NCBI RefSeq assembly: GCF_027622875.1
Contig: NZ_JAPZVP010000001.1
Coordinates: 84,269 to 148,268 of the forward strand
Reading direction: 5' to 3'
DNA: 64,000 nt
Source of the DNA: Glycomyces luteolus
Lineage (GTDB): Bacteria > Actinomycetota > Actinomycetes > Mycobacteriales > Micromonosporaceae
Shown: one piece after another, positions 63,931 through 64,000 of the stretch
How the letters are laid out: the number at the start of each line of letters is the position of its first letter
Position numbering within the stretch: position 1 is the stretch's first letter
Position numbers and translations under genes: made by a program
The notes under the pieces: generated by a model
Database searches by the model: none
What the model was told of the DNA's origin: nothing
What the model saw: only the letters and a program-made list of their open reading frames with translations

Positions 63931-64000
63931 GGGGGGGGGGGGGGGGGCGGGCCCGCCCCCCCCCGGGGGCGGGGCCCCGCCGGGGGGGGCGCGCCGCCGC
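63931..64000. other. low-complexity G/C run, probable assembly artefact
   Basis: A 17-base G run followed by alternating C and G homopolymers. It is unlike any other part of the window and lies at its very end; likely a failed read end rather than biology. Confidence 0.75.

Noticed and set aside
63931..64000. G-quadruplex or telomere-like end
   Set aside because: Homopolymer blocks at the exact end of the sequence fit a sequencing or assembly artefact better than biology.

Overview
The window is chromosomal DNA from a high-GC actinobacterium. The markers are RNase AS, a class II DAHP synthase, the SepF-YggT-DivIVA block, PriA, an IdeR-type iron box and many GTG starts with a -10 box directly upstream. 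The genus cannot be fixed by reading alone; a Glycomyces/Stackebrandtia-like actinomycete would fit. I see no rRNA, tRNA, CRISPR array, transposase or integrase. The last ~70 bases are a G/C homopolymer smear that looks like a bad contig end.

0-24 kb is mostly housekeeping and conserved hypotheticals. It holds a 5'-truncated flavin monooxygenase with a catalytically dead alpha/beta-hydrolase partner, an esterase, a PlsC acyltransferase, a Crp-type regulator divergent from RNase AS, a PPi-type phosphofructokinase, an overlapping folD/fchA pair, DAHP synthase and an LLM flavoenzyme. Next come five small paralogous membrane proteins behind a double palindrome, an epimerase, an Rrf2 regulator divergent from a cupin, an L,D-transpeptidase and a coiled-coil exported protein.

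23-47 kb is the division and cell-wall (dcw) region: murE-murF-mraY-murD-ftsW-murG-murC, tightly coupled by 4-base overlaps. A 5.6-kb insertion (LRR-Roco GTPase, two Uma2 proteins, a siderophore-interacting protein) follows. Then come ftsQ, ftsZ, yggS, sepF, yggT, divIVA, a zinc-motif membrane protein, a DksA-like protein with a histone-like tail, lspA and an RluD-type pseudouridine synthase. The usual upstream half (mraZ, rsmH, ftsL, ftsI) is not next to murE; a MarR regulator sits there instead.

47-56 kb carries a ParA-like ATPase with a deviant P-loop, a membrane protein, the histidine operon hisD-hisC-hisB-(52-aa membrane ORF)-hisH-priA, a Rid protein, and an isobutyryl-CoA-mutase-type large subunit under a TetR-like palindrome.

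56-64 kb looks like a general-stress locus: a SigB/SigF-family sigma factor, hemerythrin, a CBS-pair protein, a transketolase, a DUF4383 membrane protein, a P450, a Rho-N/SAP-like basic protein, a holin-superfamily membrane protein and a DUF3618 protein. Six transcription units here have a GTTT-N15/16-GGGTAC-like promoter (one or two mismatches in some), arguing for a self-contained sigma regulon.

The points most worth following are the FolD that has lost its cyclohydrolase lysine next to a dedicated cyclohydrolase-family protein, the Roco/Uma2 island splitting the dcw cluster, the local sigma regulon, the five-paralog membrane operon, and a ~60-bp intergenic element present at least twice at 3' ends of genes.
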